In this document: positions 1-6,735 of the stretch, in pieces | Numbering within the stretch: position 1 is the stretch's first letter | How the letters are laid out: each line of letters starts with the position of its first letter | NCBI GenBank assembly: GCA_016927095.1 | Contig: JAFGNI010000247.1 | Coordinates: 1-6,910 of the forward strand | Length of the DNA stretch: 6,910 bases | Direction of reading: 5' to 3' | Origin: Anaerolineae bacterium | GTDB lineage: Bacteria; Chloroflexota; Anaerolineae; B4-G1; SLSP01 | The notes under the pieces: generated by a model | The model's input: only the letters and a program-made list of their open reading frames with translations | The model's database searches: none | What the model was told of the DNA's origin: nothing | Program-made: the position numbers and the translations under genes

Positions 1-127
1 ATCGCACTGTCTTTCTGTCAATGCTGTAGGTTTTGCCACAGGGCCGGCGCCTCCGACGGGCCTCAAGGTGTACGCGTCTGGCTTACTCACGGTCTTCGAG
101 TTGTAGGTTGGGCAGCCATACCCGACT

Positions 128-144
128 CGGCGGCGCAGCCGCCG
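128..144. repeat. Short GC-rich perfect hairpin
   Basis: CGGCGGC at 128-134 pairs perfectly with GCCGCCG at 138-144 around the three-base loop GCA. No T-run follows, so it is not a standard intrinsic terminator. It may be a structure at the 3' side of an upstream transcript, or chance in very GC-rich DNA. Confidence 0.3.
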
Positions 145-245
145 CCACCCGCGGCGTGCTCCCGTCGCTTTCGCATCCTGCTGTGGCAGTCAAGGGCCCT
201 ATCCGCGCGGAGGGAGCCGTCCATCGAGGGTTTCCGGCGCGCAGC

Positions 246-261
246 CGGCCTAGACAGGCCG
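246..261. repeat. Small inverted repeat in the leader
   Basis: CGGCCT (246-251) and AGGCCG (256-261) form a perfect 6-bp inverted repeat with the 4-nt spacer AGAC. It lies about 190 bp upstream of the dehydratase start. It could be a regulator half-site pair, but six-base arms are expected by chance at this GC content. Confidence 0.2.
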
Positions 262-309
262 ACCTCCGTCGCCGAGATGCGTCGGTCCTGAGGTGGGGAT
301 GCGCTGGGC

Positions 310-337
310 TTGATGTCGGTCGGAGATGCAGTAAGCT
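310..337 (+). promoter_or_regulatory. Weak sigma70-like promoter candidate
   Basis: TTGATG at 310-315 resembles a -35 box. With a 16-bp spacer, TAAGCT at 332-337 is a partial -10 match. Transcription would then begin near 344, leaving a leader of about 100 nt that contains the 385-398 dyad. The -10 match is poor and the call rests on position as much as on sequence. Confidence 0.17.
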
Positions 338-384
338 ATGTCAGCAGCGGACATGGGGAGCAGCACACGGACGGGCTGGCATCT

Positions 385-398
385 GTTCGGTGCCGAAC
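385..398. promoter_or_regulatory. Candidate operator: 14-bp dyad
   Basis: The sequence GTTCGGTGCCGAAC has perfect 6-bp arms (GTTCGG / CCGAAC) around a 2-bp centre. It lies 50 bp upstream of the dehydratase ATG and just downstream of the possible promoter, a usual place for a repressor operator. Pentonate operons are often controlled by LacI-, GntR- or IclR-type repressors, but no regulator gene is in the window, so the binding protein is unknown. It could also be a small RNA hairpin with a short loop. Confidence 0.33.
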
Positions 399-438
399 CA
401 TCGATCCCCGGCTTTACACGCAACCGCTTCACAGACTG

Positions 439-443
439 AGGAG
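439..443 (+). promoter_or_regulatory. Ribosome binding site that sets the dehydratase start
   Basis: AGGAG lies 4 nt before the ATG at 448. The same frame is open further upstream to a TTG at 310, but nothing comparable precedes that codon. The dehydratase family similarity also begins only after 448. Confidence 0.7.
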
Positions 444-447
444 AGAT

Positions 448-2433
448 ATGCCCAGCAAGACACTGAAGGAGCCGCTTAGTCTCGAGGCCGAGGCGGTTTC
501 AGCCTATGAGGTGATCACCCACGCTGCGGGACCTGCCGGCACGCTTCCCCTGGATCCGGACTACCTGCGCACGACCTCGAGCGGCGATCTCTTCGGCTTA
601 ACCGAGGACGCCGGGATGGGGTGGGCGCCGGAGGAGCTCCGGCGTGCGGAGTATCTGATCCTCGCCACGGTGGGCGGCATACGCAGTAGCAACGGCATGC
701 CGGTGGCCTTAGGTTACCACACCGGACATTGGGAAGTTCCCGACCTCGTTGCCGCGGCGGCGGTCCGGTTCAAGGAATTGGGGGCGGTGCCCTTTGCCGG
801 CTTTGTCAGCGATCCATGCGATGGTCGCACGCAGGGCACACCCGGGATGATGGACAGCCTGCCCTACCGCAATGACGCGGCGATCGTCTTCCGGCGCTTG
901 GCGCGCTCGCTGCCCACGCGTCGAGGTGTCCTGGGCATCGCGACCTGTGACAAAGGCCTTCCGGCTCTGATAATGGCGCTAGCCTCGGAGCGTGACCACC
1001 CGGCTGTGCTGGTGCCCGGTGGCGTGACGCTTCCCCCGACCGAAGGGGAGGACCTTGGAAAGGTTCAGACCCTGAGCGTGCGCTTTGCCCAAGGAGAGAT
1101 CAGCCTCGAGGAGGCGGCGATCCTGGGGTGCCGCGCTTGTGCCTCTGCCGGGGGAGGATGCCAGTTCCTGGGCACGGCGGGAACGGGACAGGTTGTTGGC
1201 GAGGCCCTGGGCCTCACGCTCTTGCACGCCGCGTTGGCGCCGTCAGGGCAGCCCATCTGGCTAGATCTGGCCCGCCGCTCTGCCGAAGCATTGACCCGCC
1301 TTGAGAGCGCTGGCATCACGGTGGGTGACATCCTCACCGAGAAGGCGCTTCACAACGCGATGGTGGTCTACGCCGCCTTTGGCGGCAGCACCAATCTCCT
1401 GCTTCATCTACCTGCCATCGCGCACGCCGCAGGACTGGGCCGCCCGACGGTCGCCGACTGGGACCGCGTGAACCATGCCGTACCCCGGCTCGTTGACGTG
1501 TTGCCCAATGGTCCGGTCGGCCATCCCACGGTGCGCGCCTACCTAGCCGGCGGTGTACCGGAGGTGATGTTGCACCTGCGTGCTCTTGATCTCCTGCATC
1601 TCGATGTCCTGACCGCGCAGGGGCAACCGCTCGGCGACTCCCTTGACGCCTGGTCCAAGAGCGAGCGGCGCCGGCGTTTGCGCGAACGGCTCTTCACCCA
1701 GGACGGCGTCGATCCTGACAGCGTTATCTTCAGTCCTGAACGGGCGCACGAGAAGGGACTCACCAGCACGATGACCTTTCCTAGGGGCAACCTCACCCCC
1801 GAAGGCAGCGTGGTCAAGAGCACTGCCATCGATCCAGCGCTCCTTGACAGTGAGGGCGTCTATCGCAAGGAAGGCCCGGCCCGGGTCTTCACGACCGAGC
1901 GTGCCGCCATTGCTGCGGTGAAGGGCCAGACCGGTCGCCCGGTCCAGCCTGGAGACGTGATTGTCCTCATCGGTCGTGGTCCGCTCGGCTGCGGCATGGA
2001 GGAGACCTACCAGATCACGTCCGCGCTCAAGCATCTGTCGTGGGGCAAGGAGGTTGCGCTCGTGACGGATGCGCGGTTCAGCGGCGTCAGCACCGGGGCG
2101 TGTATCGGTCACGTGGGCCCCGAGGCCCTGGCTGGGGGACCGCTGGGGCGTGTGCGCGATGGCGACAGGATTCGCATCGTCATTGACTGCGCCAACCTGG
2201 TCGGCACTGTGGATCTCGTAGGCGCTGACGGTCGAGCGCTGACGCCGGCGGAGGGTGCCCGGCTTCTGGCCTCGCGGCTCCCGCATCCCGATCTGGCCCC
2301 AGACCCCAATCTCCCCGATGACACGCGCCTCTGGGCTGCGCTGCAGCAGGCCAGCGGCGGCACCTGGGGGGGCTGCGTCTACGACGTGGACGCGATTGTG
2401 AACCGAATGCAGAATCAGCGAATGACGGAATGA
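448..2433 (+). CDS. yjhG: YjhG/YagF-type D-xylonate (pentonate) dehydratase, IlvD/Edd family
   Basis: This 661-residue protein belongs to the IlvD/Edd Fe-S dehydratases and matches, as remembered, the E. coli YjhG/YagF branch (about 655 residues) along its whole length. Enzymes of this branch remove water from D-xylonate to give 2-keto-3-deoxy-D-xylonate in the cytoplasm. Visible family motifs are [10 protein letters not shown] (C124), TCDKG (C167-D168-K169), the Cys-rich [14 protein letters not shown] (C228, C231, C238), [10 protein letters not shown] (311-320), GMEETYQ (516-522), [10 protein letters not shown] (541-550, with the serines expected near the active site) and PDDTRLWA (623-630). 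The cysteines and the DKG lysine fit Fe-S and Mg2+ binding. The ATG at 448 is chosen for its AGGAG. An FAH-fold protein and a dioxopentanoate dehydrogenase downstream support a pentonate substrate. D-xylonate is favoured, but another sugar acid such as L-arabonate is not excluded. Confidence 0.92.
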   Translation: MPSKTLKEPLSLEAEAVSAYEVITHAAGPAGTLPLDPDYLRTTSSGDLFGLTEDAGMGWAPEELRRAEYLILATVGGIRSSNGMPVALGYHTGHWEVPDLVAAAAVRFKELGAVPFAGFVSDPCDGRTQGTPGMMDSLPYRNDAAIVFRRLARSLPTRRGVLGIATCDKGLPALIMALASERDHPAVLVPGGVTLPPTEGEDLGKVQTLSVRFAQGEISLEEAAILGCRACASAGGGCQFLGTAGTGQVVGEALGLTLLHAALAPSGQPIWLDLARRSAEALTRLESAGITVGDILTEKALHNAMVVYAAFGGSTNLLLHLPAIAHAAGLGRPTVADWDRVNHAVPRLVDVLPNGPVGHPTVRAYLAGGVPEVMLHLRALDLLHLDVLTAQGQPLGDSLDAWSKSERRRRLRERLFTQDGVDPDSVIFSPERAHEKGLTSTMTFPRGNLTPEGSVVKSTAIDPALLDSEGVYRKEGPARVFTTERAAIAAVKGQTGRPVQPGDVIVLIGRGPLGCGMEETYQITSALKHLSWGKEVALVTDARFSGVSTGACIGHVGPEALAGGPLGRVRDGDRIRIVIDCANLVGTVDLVGADGRALTPAEGARLLASRLPHPDLAPDPNLPDDTRLWAALQQASGGTWGGCVYDVDAIVNRMQNQRMTE

Positions 2434-2500
2434 ACGTGAGAGCGAATCGGCAGGACAGCGGCAAAGGTCGGAGCCGTCTTGAAGCGTACACTCAACATTG

Positions 2501-2505
2501 GGAGG
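2501..2505 (+). promoter_or_regulatory. Ribosome binding site that sets the FAH-fold gene start
   Basis: GGAGG lies 4 nt before the ATG at 2510. An in-frame TTG at 2498 would give four more residues, but it lies upstream of the Shine-Dalgarno itself, so the ATG at 2510 is the better start. Confidence 0.65.
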
Positions 2506-2509
2506 GGTT

Positions 2510-3325
2510 ATGTATCTGACACGACATTGTTCGGCAGAAGGCGCGCAGTGGGCGCTCGATGGTGCACTGCTTCCTCCGGCATTCAACTTGGGTTTACTGC
2601 TGGAGATGCCGTATCACAGCTATGCTGATGTCCTGCCGGGTATGGTGACGGGCCAGCCGGCCCGTGGGGAGCGCCTCGCCCCGGTGGAGTTGATGCACGA
2701 GGTCTGGGCCAGTGGTGTGACCTACCTTCGTAGCCGTGACGCCCGGCAGGCGGAATCGGAGTCCGGCGACATCTATGCCCGGGTCTACGAGGCGGAGCGC
2801 CCCGAGCTGTTCATGAAGGCAGTGGGGTGGCGCGTGATGGGCCCAGAAGACGAGATCCGTGTGCGCCCTGATAGCAACTGGAACGTGCCGGAACCCGAGC
2901 TGACCTTGGTGATCAACCGGTACCAGGAGATCGTGGGCTATACCGCCGGCAACGACGTCTCGTCTCGCAGCATTGAGGGCGCCAATCCGCTCTACCTGCC
3001 CCAGGCCAAGGTCTATCGCGGCTCCTGTGCCCTCGGGCCCGGGATACGGCTGGCATCTCCCGGTGATATGCGCGACCTGCCCATCGCGCTGCGCATCACC
3101 CGTGACGGCGCCGTCGCCTTCGAAGGCCAGACCAGTACCGCCCAGATGAAGCGTACCTTCGAGGATCTCGTCAGCTACCTGTGCCGTGAGCTCCCCTTCC
3201 CACGCGGCGTCTTCCTCATGACCGGCACCGGCCTCGTCCCCCCCGACGAGTTCACGCTTCAGCCGGGGGATGTTGTCCGCGTCGTGGTCGGCGAGCTGGT
3301 GCTGGAGAACCGGGTAGCGGACTAG
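2510..3325 (+). CDS. FAH-fold 2-keto-3-deoxypentonate dehydratase (probable)
   Basis: This 271-residue protein has a fumarylacetoacetate hydrolase C-terminal domain. Its probable role is the second dehydration of the Weimberg route, 2-keto-3-deoxypentonate to 2,5-dioxopentanoate, as done by Caulobacter XylX and archaeal KdaD. The metal-binding pattern is clear: E128 and E130 in VPEPELTLVI, and D149 in GNDVSSR. K167 in PQAKVY is a likely active-site lysine, and MTGTGLVPP (237-245) and LQPGDVV (250-256) are the usual C-terminal FAH elements. At 271 residues it is much shorter than Caulobacter XylX (nearly 390) and close to the compact KdaD type. It lies 76 nt after the dehydratase gene and precedes the four-helix-bundle gene. 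The fold is certain. The reaction is inferred from neighbours, since the family also includes hydrolases and decarboxylases. No symbol is given for that reason. Confidence 0.85.
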   Translation: MYLTRHCSAEGAQWALDGALLPPAFNLGLLLEMPYHSYADVLPGMVTGQPARGERLAPVELMHEVWASGVTYLRSRDARQAESESGDIYARVYEAERPELFMKAVGWRVMGPEDEIRVRPDSNWNVPEPELTLVINRYQEIVGYTAGNDVSSRSIEGANPLYLPQAKVYRGSCALGPGIRLASPGDMRDLPIALRITRDGAVAFEGQTSTAQMKRTFEDLVSYLCRELPFPRGVFLMTGTGLVPPDEFTLQPGDVVRVVVGELVLENRVAD

Positions 3326-3332
3326 CTGTCAG

Positions 3333-3368
3333 AGGACAAGGAGAGTACGGAGTAAGCAGAAAGGAGTA
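3333..3368 (+). repeat. Left arm of the inverted repeat around the four-helix-bundle gene
   Basis: This purine-rich arm pairs imperfectly with 3763-3797. The inner block 3349-3368 matches the reverse complement of 3763-3782 at 16 of 20 positions. The outer block AGGACAAGGAGAGTA (3333-3347) matches the reverse complement of 3784-3797 with one gap and one mismatch. The block 3348-3368 also matches 6777-6797 at 17 of 21 positions in the same orientation. Low sequence complexity weakens the case, but position and orientation fit a cassette border. Confidence 0.55.
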
Positions 3369-3386
3369 ACGAGGGAGGCGAGAGAC

Positions 3387-3743
3387 ATGGCCCGTATCGT
3401 CAGGTTCCAGCAACTCAAGGCTTGGGAGGTTTCGCACCAGCTTGTGCTCAATGTCTACCAACTTGCTCTTCCTTTCAGTGAGCAGTATGGGCTGGCTTCC
3501 CAGATGCGCCGAGCTGCTGTTTCCGTTCCAGCCAACATTGCGGAAGGCTTCAAGCGACGTAGCATTCACGAGAAGGTACGGTTCTACAACATAGCCGAGG
3601 CATCATTGGAGGAGCTCAAGTACTACCTCATTCTGATTCAGGATCTGGGCTACATCGATGATAGTCAGCCTATGATGGACCACGCCCAAGAGGTGGGACG
3701 CCTTCTCTACGGCCTCATCGCCAGTACGGAGCGCCGACAGTGA
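3387..3743 (+). CDS. Four-helix-bundle (S23/IVP-like) protein
   Basis: This 118-residue protein belongs to the four-helix-bundle family first seen as ORFs in 23S rRNA intervening sequences and later found alone in many genomes. Family hallmarks are the start FQQLKAWEVSHQLVLNVY (7-24), SQMRRAAVSVPANIAEGF (38-55), the FYNIAEASLEELKYYL stretch (67-82) and a final helix running to the end. Length matches the family. AGGGAGG lies 8 nt before the ATG. No enzymatic motif is present and the role is unknown; relatives such as Avd of diversity-generating retroelements form basic pentameric barrels that bind nucleic acid. It has no evident place in sugar-acid metabolism. GC is about 54% by hand count, below its neighbours, and it sits inside an inverted repeat, so arrival as a cassette is likely. 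It is intact, with no frameshift. Confidence 0.88.
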   Translation: MARIVRFQQLKAWEVSHQLVLNVYQLALPFSEQYGLASQMRRAAVSVPANIAEGFKRRSIHEKVRFYNIAEASLEELKYYLILIQDLGYIDDSQPMMDHAQEVGRLLYGLIASTERRQ

Positions 3744-3762
3744 TATCCGCAACGACTGCCTC

Positions 3763-3797
3763 TACTTCTGTCTCCTTTCTCCCTACTCCCGTGTCCT
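3763..3797 (-). repeat. Right arm of the inverted repeat around the four-helix-bundle gene
   Basis: This pyrimidine-rich arm begins 19 nt after the four-helix-bundle stop codon and pairs imperfectly with 3333-3368. Its inner block 3763-3782 matches the right arm of the element at the operon end (6820-6839) at 16 of 20 positions in the same orientation. It also matches the reverse complement of 6778-6797 at 17 of 20. Confidence 0.55.
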
Positions 3798-3840
3798 GTC
3801 ATCAACTTGGATCTATAGACTAACACCGAGGGAGGTAACC

Positions 3841-5424
3841 ATGTCAACCGAACCAGTCCTCATCGCCGGCCAATGGCGGGAATCCGAGGATCCCGTTGGC
3901 ACGTTCCAGGCGACGAATCCGATGACGAAGCAACCGCTGTCGGAGGTCTATCCGGTCTCCAGTCTCGAAGAGACGGAGACCGCGATCATGGCAGCGGCTG
4001 AAGCTGCTGCGGCTATGCGGGAGGTCCCACGGGAGACCCTGGCGCGCTTCCTGGAAGCCTTTGCGGACAACATCGATGCCCGTGCCGATGAGATCTCGGC
4101 GCTGGGCCATCGGGAGACGGCGTTGGCAGCTGAGCCACGCTTGCGGTCCGTCGAGCTGCCACGCACGACGGATCAACTGCGCCAAGCTGCTGCTGCCGCT
4201 CGCGACCGGTCGTGGTGTCACGCGACCATCGACGTACCGCACAACATCCGCTCGATGTACGGCCCGTTGGGTGGGGGCGTGGTGGTCTTTGGGCCGAACA
4301 ACTTCCCCCTGGCCTTCAACTCCGTCTCCGGTGGGGATGCCGCCGCGGCACTGGCAGCCGGGAACCCGGTTATTGCCAAAGCAAACACGGGCCATCCGGG
4401 GACCACCAAGCTGTTGACCGAGGCGGCGTTCGACGCGGTCACGGCCACAGGGATGCCCAAGGCTACAGTCCAACTGATCTATCGCACAAGCCACGAAACG
4501 GGGGCGAGGCTGGTGTCGCATCCCCTGATCGGCGCTACCGGCTTCACCGGCAGCCGTTCTGCCGGCCTGCAGCTCAAAGCTGCGGCGGACGCGGCGGGAA
4601 AGCCCATCTATCTGGAGATGTCCAGCGTCAATCCAGTCTTCGTGCTGCCCGGCGCGCTGGAGGAACGCTTGGACACGGTCGCCGATGAGCTCTTCAGCTC
4701 CTGTTCTCTCGGCACGGGGCAGTTCTGTACCAAGCCCGGACTCACGGTATTGCTGGCATCGGAGCGGGGCGAGGCGTTCCTGCGCGCGGTGGCGGAGCGT
4801 TTCCAGAGCCCAGCCGGTGTTCTGCTGGGCGAGAGTGGCGTGTGGACGATTGCCGAGGGGGTCGGGAAGTTGGCGGCTCACGGTGCAGAGATCGTGGTCG
4901 GTGGAGAGCCCGTTGAGGGGCCCAGCTACCGGTACGCCAACACGCTACTGCGCGTCTCAGGCGACCAGTTCCTCGAGCACCCGCATGCGCTGCAGACAGA
5001 GGCCTTTGGGGTGGTCTCACTGCTGGTCTTCGCTAGGAATGTCGCCCAGATGCAGGCGATTGCGCGGTATATGGAGGGCAACCTGACGGGCTGTTTCTAC
5101 TCGCACACCGGCGGCGACGATGACGCGATCTATGATCAGGTCGCGCCCATCCTGCGGGACAAGGTGGGGCGGTTGCTCAATGACAAGATGCCCACGGGTG
5201 TCGCCGTCTCGCCTGCGATGAACCACGGTGGGCCCTATCCTGCCACAGGCCATCCGGGTTTCACCGCGGTGGGCATCCCTGCTGCGATGCTGCGGTTTGG
5301 TGCCTTGCACTGCTATGACAACGTGCGCCACCACCGTCTGCCGCCCGAGCTGCAGGACAAGAACCCGACCGGCGAGATGTGGCGCGATATCAACCATGAA
5401 TGGACCCAACGAGATGTTGCGTAG
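3841..5424 (+). CDS. 2,5-dioxopentanoate (alpha-ketoglutarate semialdehyde) dehydrogenase-like ALDH
   Basis: This 527-residue protein is a complete aldehyde dehydrogenase. Its probable reaction is NAD(P)-dependent oxidation of 2,5-dioxopentanoate to 2-oxoglutarate, which enters the TCA cycle. ALDH landmarks are GPNNFPLAFN (151-160, oxyanion N154), NPVIAK (175-180, cofactor-binding K180), GFTGSRSAG (234-242), catalytic base E259 in YLEMSSVNP, nucleophile C296 in GTGQFCTKPG, and E387 in TEAFG. The length and the PNNFPLAF and EMSSVNP variants fit the long type III KGSADH group, related to Vibrio fatty-aldehyde dehydrogenase, rather than the roughly 480-residue Caulobacter/Azospirillum type. GGAGG (3831-3835) lies 5 nt before the ATG. 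The MFS gene starts 12 nt after its stop, which implies co-transcription. The substrate is inferred from context; a different aldehyde is possible but less likely beside these neighbours. Confidence 0.88.
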   Translation: MSTEPVLIAGQWRESEDPVGTFQATNPMTKQPLSEVYPVSSLEETETAIMAAAEAAAAMREVPRETLARFLEAFADNIDARADEISALGHRETALAAEPRLRSVELPRTTDQLRQAAAAARDRSWCHATIDVPHNIRSMYGPLGGGVVVFGPNNFPLAFNSVSGGDAAAALAAGNPVIAKANTGHPGTTKLLTEAAFDAVTATGMPKATVQLIYRTSHETGARLVSHPLIGATGFTGSRSAGLQLKAAADAAGKPIYLEMSSVNPVFVLPGALEERLDTVADELFSSCSLGTGQFCTKPGLTVLLASERGEAFLRAVAERFQSPAGVLLGESGVWTIAEGVGKLAAHGAEIVVGGEPVEGPSYRYANTLLRVSGDQFLEHPHALQTEAFGVVSLLVFARNVAQMQAIARYMEGNLTGCFYSHTGGDDDAIYDQVAPILRDKVGRLLNDKMPTGVAVSPAMNHGGPYPATGHPGFTAVGIPAAMLRFGALHCYDNVRHHRLPPELQDKNPTGEMWRDINHEWTQRDVA

Positions 5425-5436
5425 ACTGAGGCGCTA

Positions 5437-6735
5437 ATGAAGCTGCGCATCAATCCCTTTAGGACGGATTTTCCGCGGCTGACCCCGCTGTGGATCTCGG
5501 TCTTCGTCGATATCCTGGGCTTCTCAATCCTGATTCCGTTTCTGCCGTTTTTTGGCCAGCAGTTCGGAGCACCGGCCTGGAAGATTGGCCTTCTGCTGTC
5601 GACAAACGCGCTCTTCAGCTTCTTCTCTGGGCCAATCTGGGGCTCTCTGAGCGACCGGTACGGTCGCAAGCCAATGTTGCTCATCTCGCAGGTGGGGACG
5701 TTGGTCGGCTTCCTGATCATGGCCTTCTCCAATACCTTGACGATGATGTTCGTCTCGCGCATCGTGGATGGTATCTTCGGTGGGAACTATCCCATCGCCA
5801 AGGCCATCGTGGGCGATGTGGTGCCCGCCAGGCAACGCAGCGAGCAGATGAGCAATATCGGCGTTGCCCACGTGCTGTCGTCCCTGATCGGCCCCGGGTT
5901 GGGCGGTCTGCTATCGGGCTGGGGGATTCTTGCGCCCGGTCTAATGGCCGCTACGATGACCCTCGGTGCGATCCTGACGACGCTTTTCTTCCTCGAGGAG
6001 TCCCATCCGCTGCTGATCGGAGACGCAACTGCGGGCGGTCGCGAGATCGGGAAGACTTACGGATTGGGAGACGCGCTCACCAAACAGCCGTTGCCGGCGG
6101 GTGCCGCTGCCGCCCAGCGGCATATGCCTCTATCTATCAGGCGCCGCGCCGTGTGGTCGAACCCTGCAGCGCGCTACCTCTTGATCCAATGGGGGTTCCA
6201 CACGCTGTCCTTTATGGTCTATATGTCGAGCATCTCTCTCTTTGGAAGCTTAAAGCTCGGCCTGGACGCTGGTGGGATGGGGCAGCTGCTGATGTTAGCC
6301 GGCATTGTCCGTGTGTTCATCCGCTTTGTGGTCTTTGTGCCACTCAGGCGGAAGATAGGTGATCGGAAGACCTCGCTGCTTGGATTGGGACTCTTTGTGC
6401 CGATCTACATCGCCCTTGGGATGGTTGAGAATCAGGTGCAGTTTGGCCTCATTCTCTGTCTCGTGAGTTTCGGGGCAGCCTGTTCTCGCGGTATCCTCAA
6501 CAGCTTCCTCAGCCGGTCGGTGAAGCCTTGGGAGCAGGGCACGGCGATGGGGCTTTCCGCCTCGCTGGACAGCTTTGCTCAGATCACAGGCCCCCTGGTC
6601 GGCGGCCTGGTGCTAGGCAGTATGCCGATCTGGGTTTACGGCGCCGTTGCGGCCTGCTGTGCCTTTGGTGCCTTCGTGATGGCCTGGCGGCCCCTTCTGT
6701 TTCAGGATCACGTGCAACCGGTGTTGACCGCGTGA
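5437..6735 (+). CDS. MFS transporter with drug/H+ antiporter-type motifs
   Basis: This 432-residue inner-membrane protein has about 12 predicted hydrophobic segments, six before and six after a hydrophilic loop at about 187-245. Motif A is GSLSDRYGRKPML (69-81). A TM1 Asp is D25 in FVDILGF. A motif B-like RIVDGIFGGN runs from R108, and a motif C-like stretch IGPGLGG (151-157) is echoed in the second half by TGPLVGG (384-390). A second motif A-like KIGDRK sits at 306-311. This pattern is of the TetA/DHA1 type, where motif C marks antiporters, rather than of the anion:cation symporter sugar-acid permeases usual in such operons. The start has only a weak GAGG (5428-5431), so translation is probably coupled to the ALDH gene 12 nt upstream. 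Substrate and direction are unknown; from context it may carry a sugar acid or an intermediate. Confidence 0.88.
   Translation: MKLRINPFRTDFPRLTPLWISVFVDILGFSILIPFLPFFGQQFGAPAWKIGLLLSTNALFSFFSGPIWGSLSDRYGRKPMLLISQVGTLVGFLIMAFSNTLTMMFVSRIVDGIFGGNYPIAKAIVGDVVPARQRSEQMSNIGVAHVLSSLIGPGLGGLLSGWGILAPGLMAATMTLGAILTTLFFLEESHPLLIGDATAGGREIGKTYGLGDALTKQPLPAGAAAAQRHMPLSIRRRAVWSNPAARYLLIQWGFHTLSFMVYMSSISLFGSLKLGLDAGGMGQLLMLAGIVRVFIRFVVFVPLRRKIGDRKTSLLGLGLFVPIYIALGMVENQVQFGLILCLVSFGAACSRGILNSFLSRSVKPWEQGTAMGLSASLDSFAQITGPLVGGLVLGSMPIWVYGAVAACCAFGAFVMAWRPLLFQDHVQPVLTA

Larger units (their letters stand above)
1..447. other. Upstream leader region without a convincing gene
   Basis: No reading frame here looks like a real protein. 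The longest + frame (33-479) encodes an Arg/Ser/Cys-rich chain typical of a chance frame in GC-rich DNA, and it overlaps the dehydratase start out of frame. A short open stretch ending at the TAG at 27-29 could be the tail of an upstream gene, but nine codons are too few to support that. The region holds a GC-rich hairpin (128-144), a small inverted repeat (246-261), a weak promoter-like pair (310-337) and a 14-bp dyad (385-398). It is most simply read as the 5' control region of the operon that starts at 448. Confidence 0.5.

Noticed and set aside
310..447. N-terminal extension of the dehydratase from TTG 310 or ATG 313
   Set aside because: There is no ribosome binding site there, and the extra 46 residues do not resemble the family, whereas AGGAG precedes the ATG at 448.
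33..479. Open frame of 148 codons at the window start
   Set aside because: Its product is Arg/Ser/Cys-rich with no family resemblance, and it overlaps the dehydratase start out of frame. Long chance frames are common at this GC content.
1543..2586. Antisense open frame of 347 codons across the dehydratase
   Set aside because: It mirrors a strongly coding gene, and its His/Arg/Pro-rich product looks like a complementary-strand shadow.
3333..3797. Complete insertion sequence or diversity-generating retroelement
   Set aside because: There is no transposase, reverse transcriptase or template/variable repeat. Only the small four-helix-bundle gene lies between the arms, and I could not identify a target-site duplication.
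3844..4881. Antisense open frame of 345 codons across the ALDH gene
   Set aside because: It lies wholly inside a gene with all catalytic motifs intact on the + strand, and its product shows no recognisable domain.
5490..6362. Open frame of 290 codons within the MFS gene in another + frame
   Set aside because: It is Arg-rich and lacks membrane segments, while the overlapping frame has clear MFS motifs.
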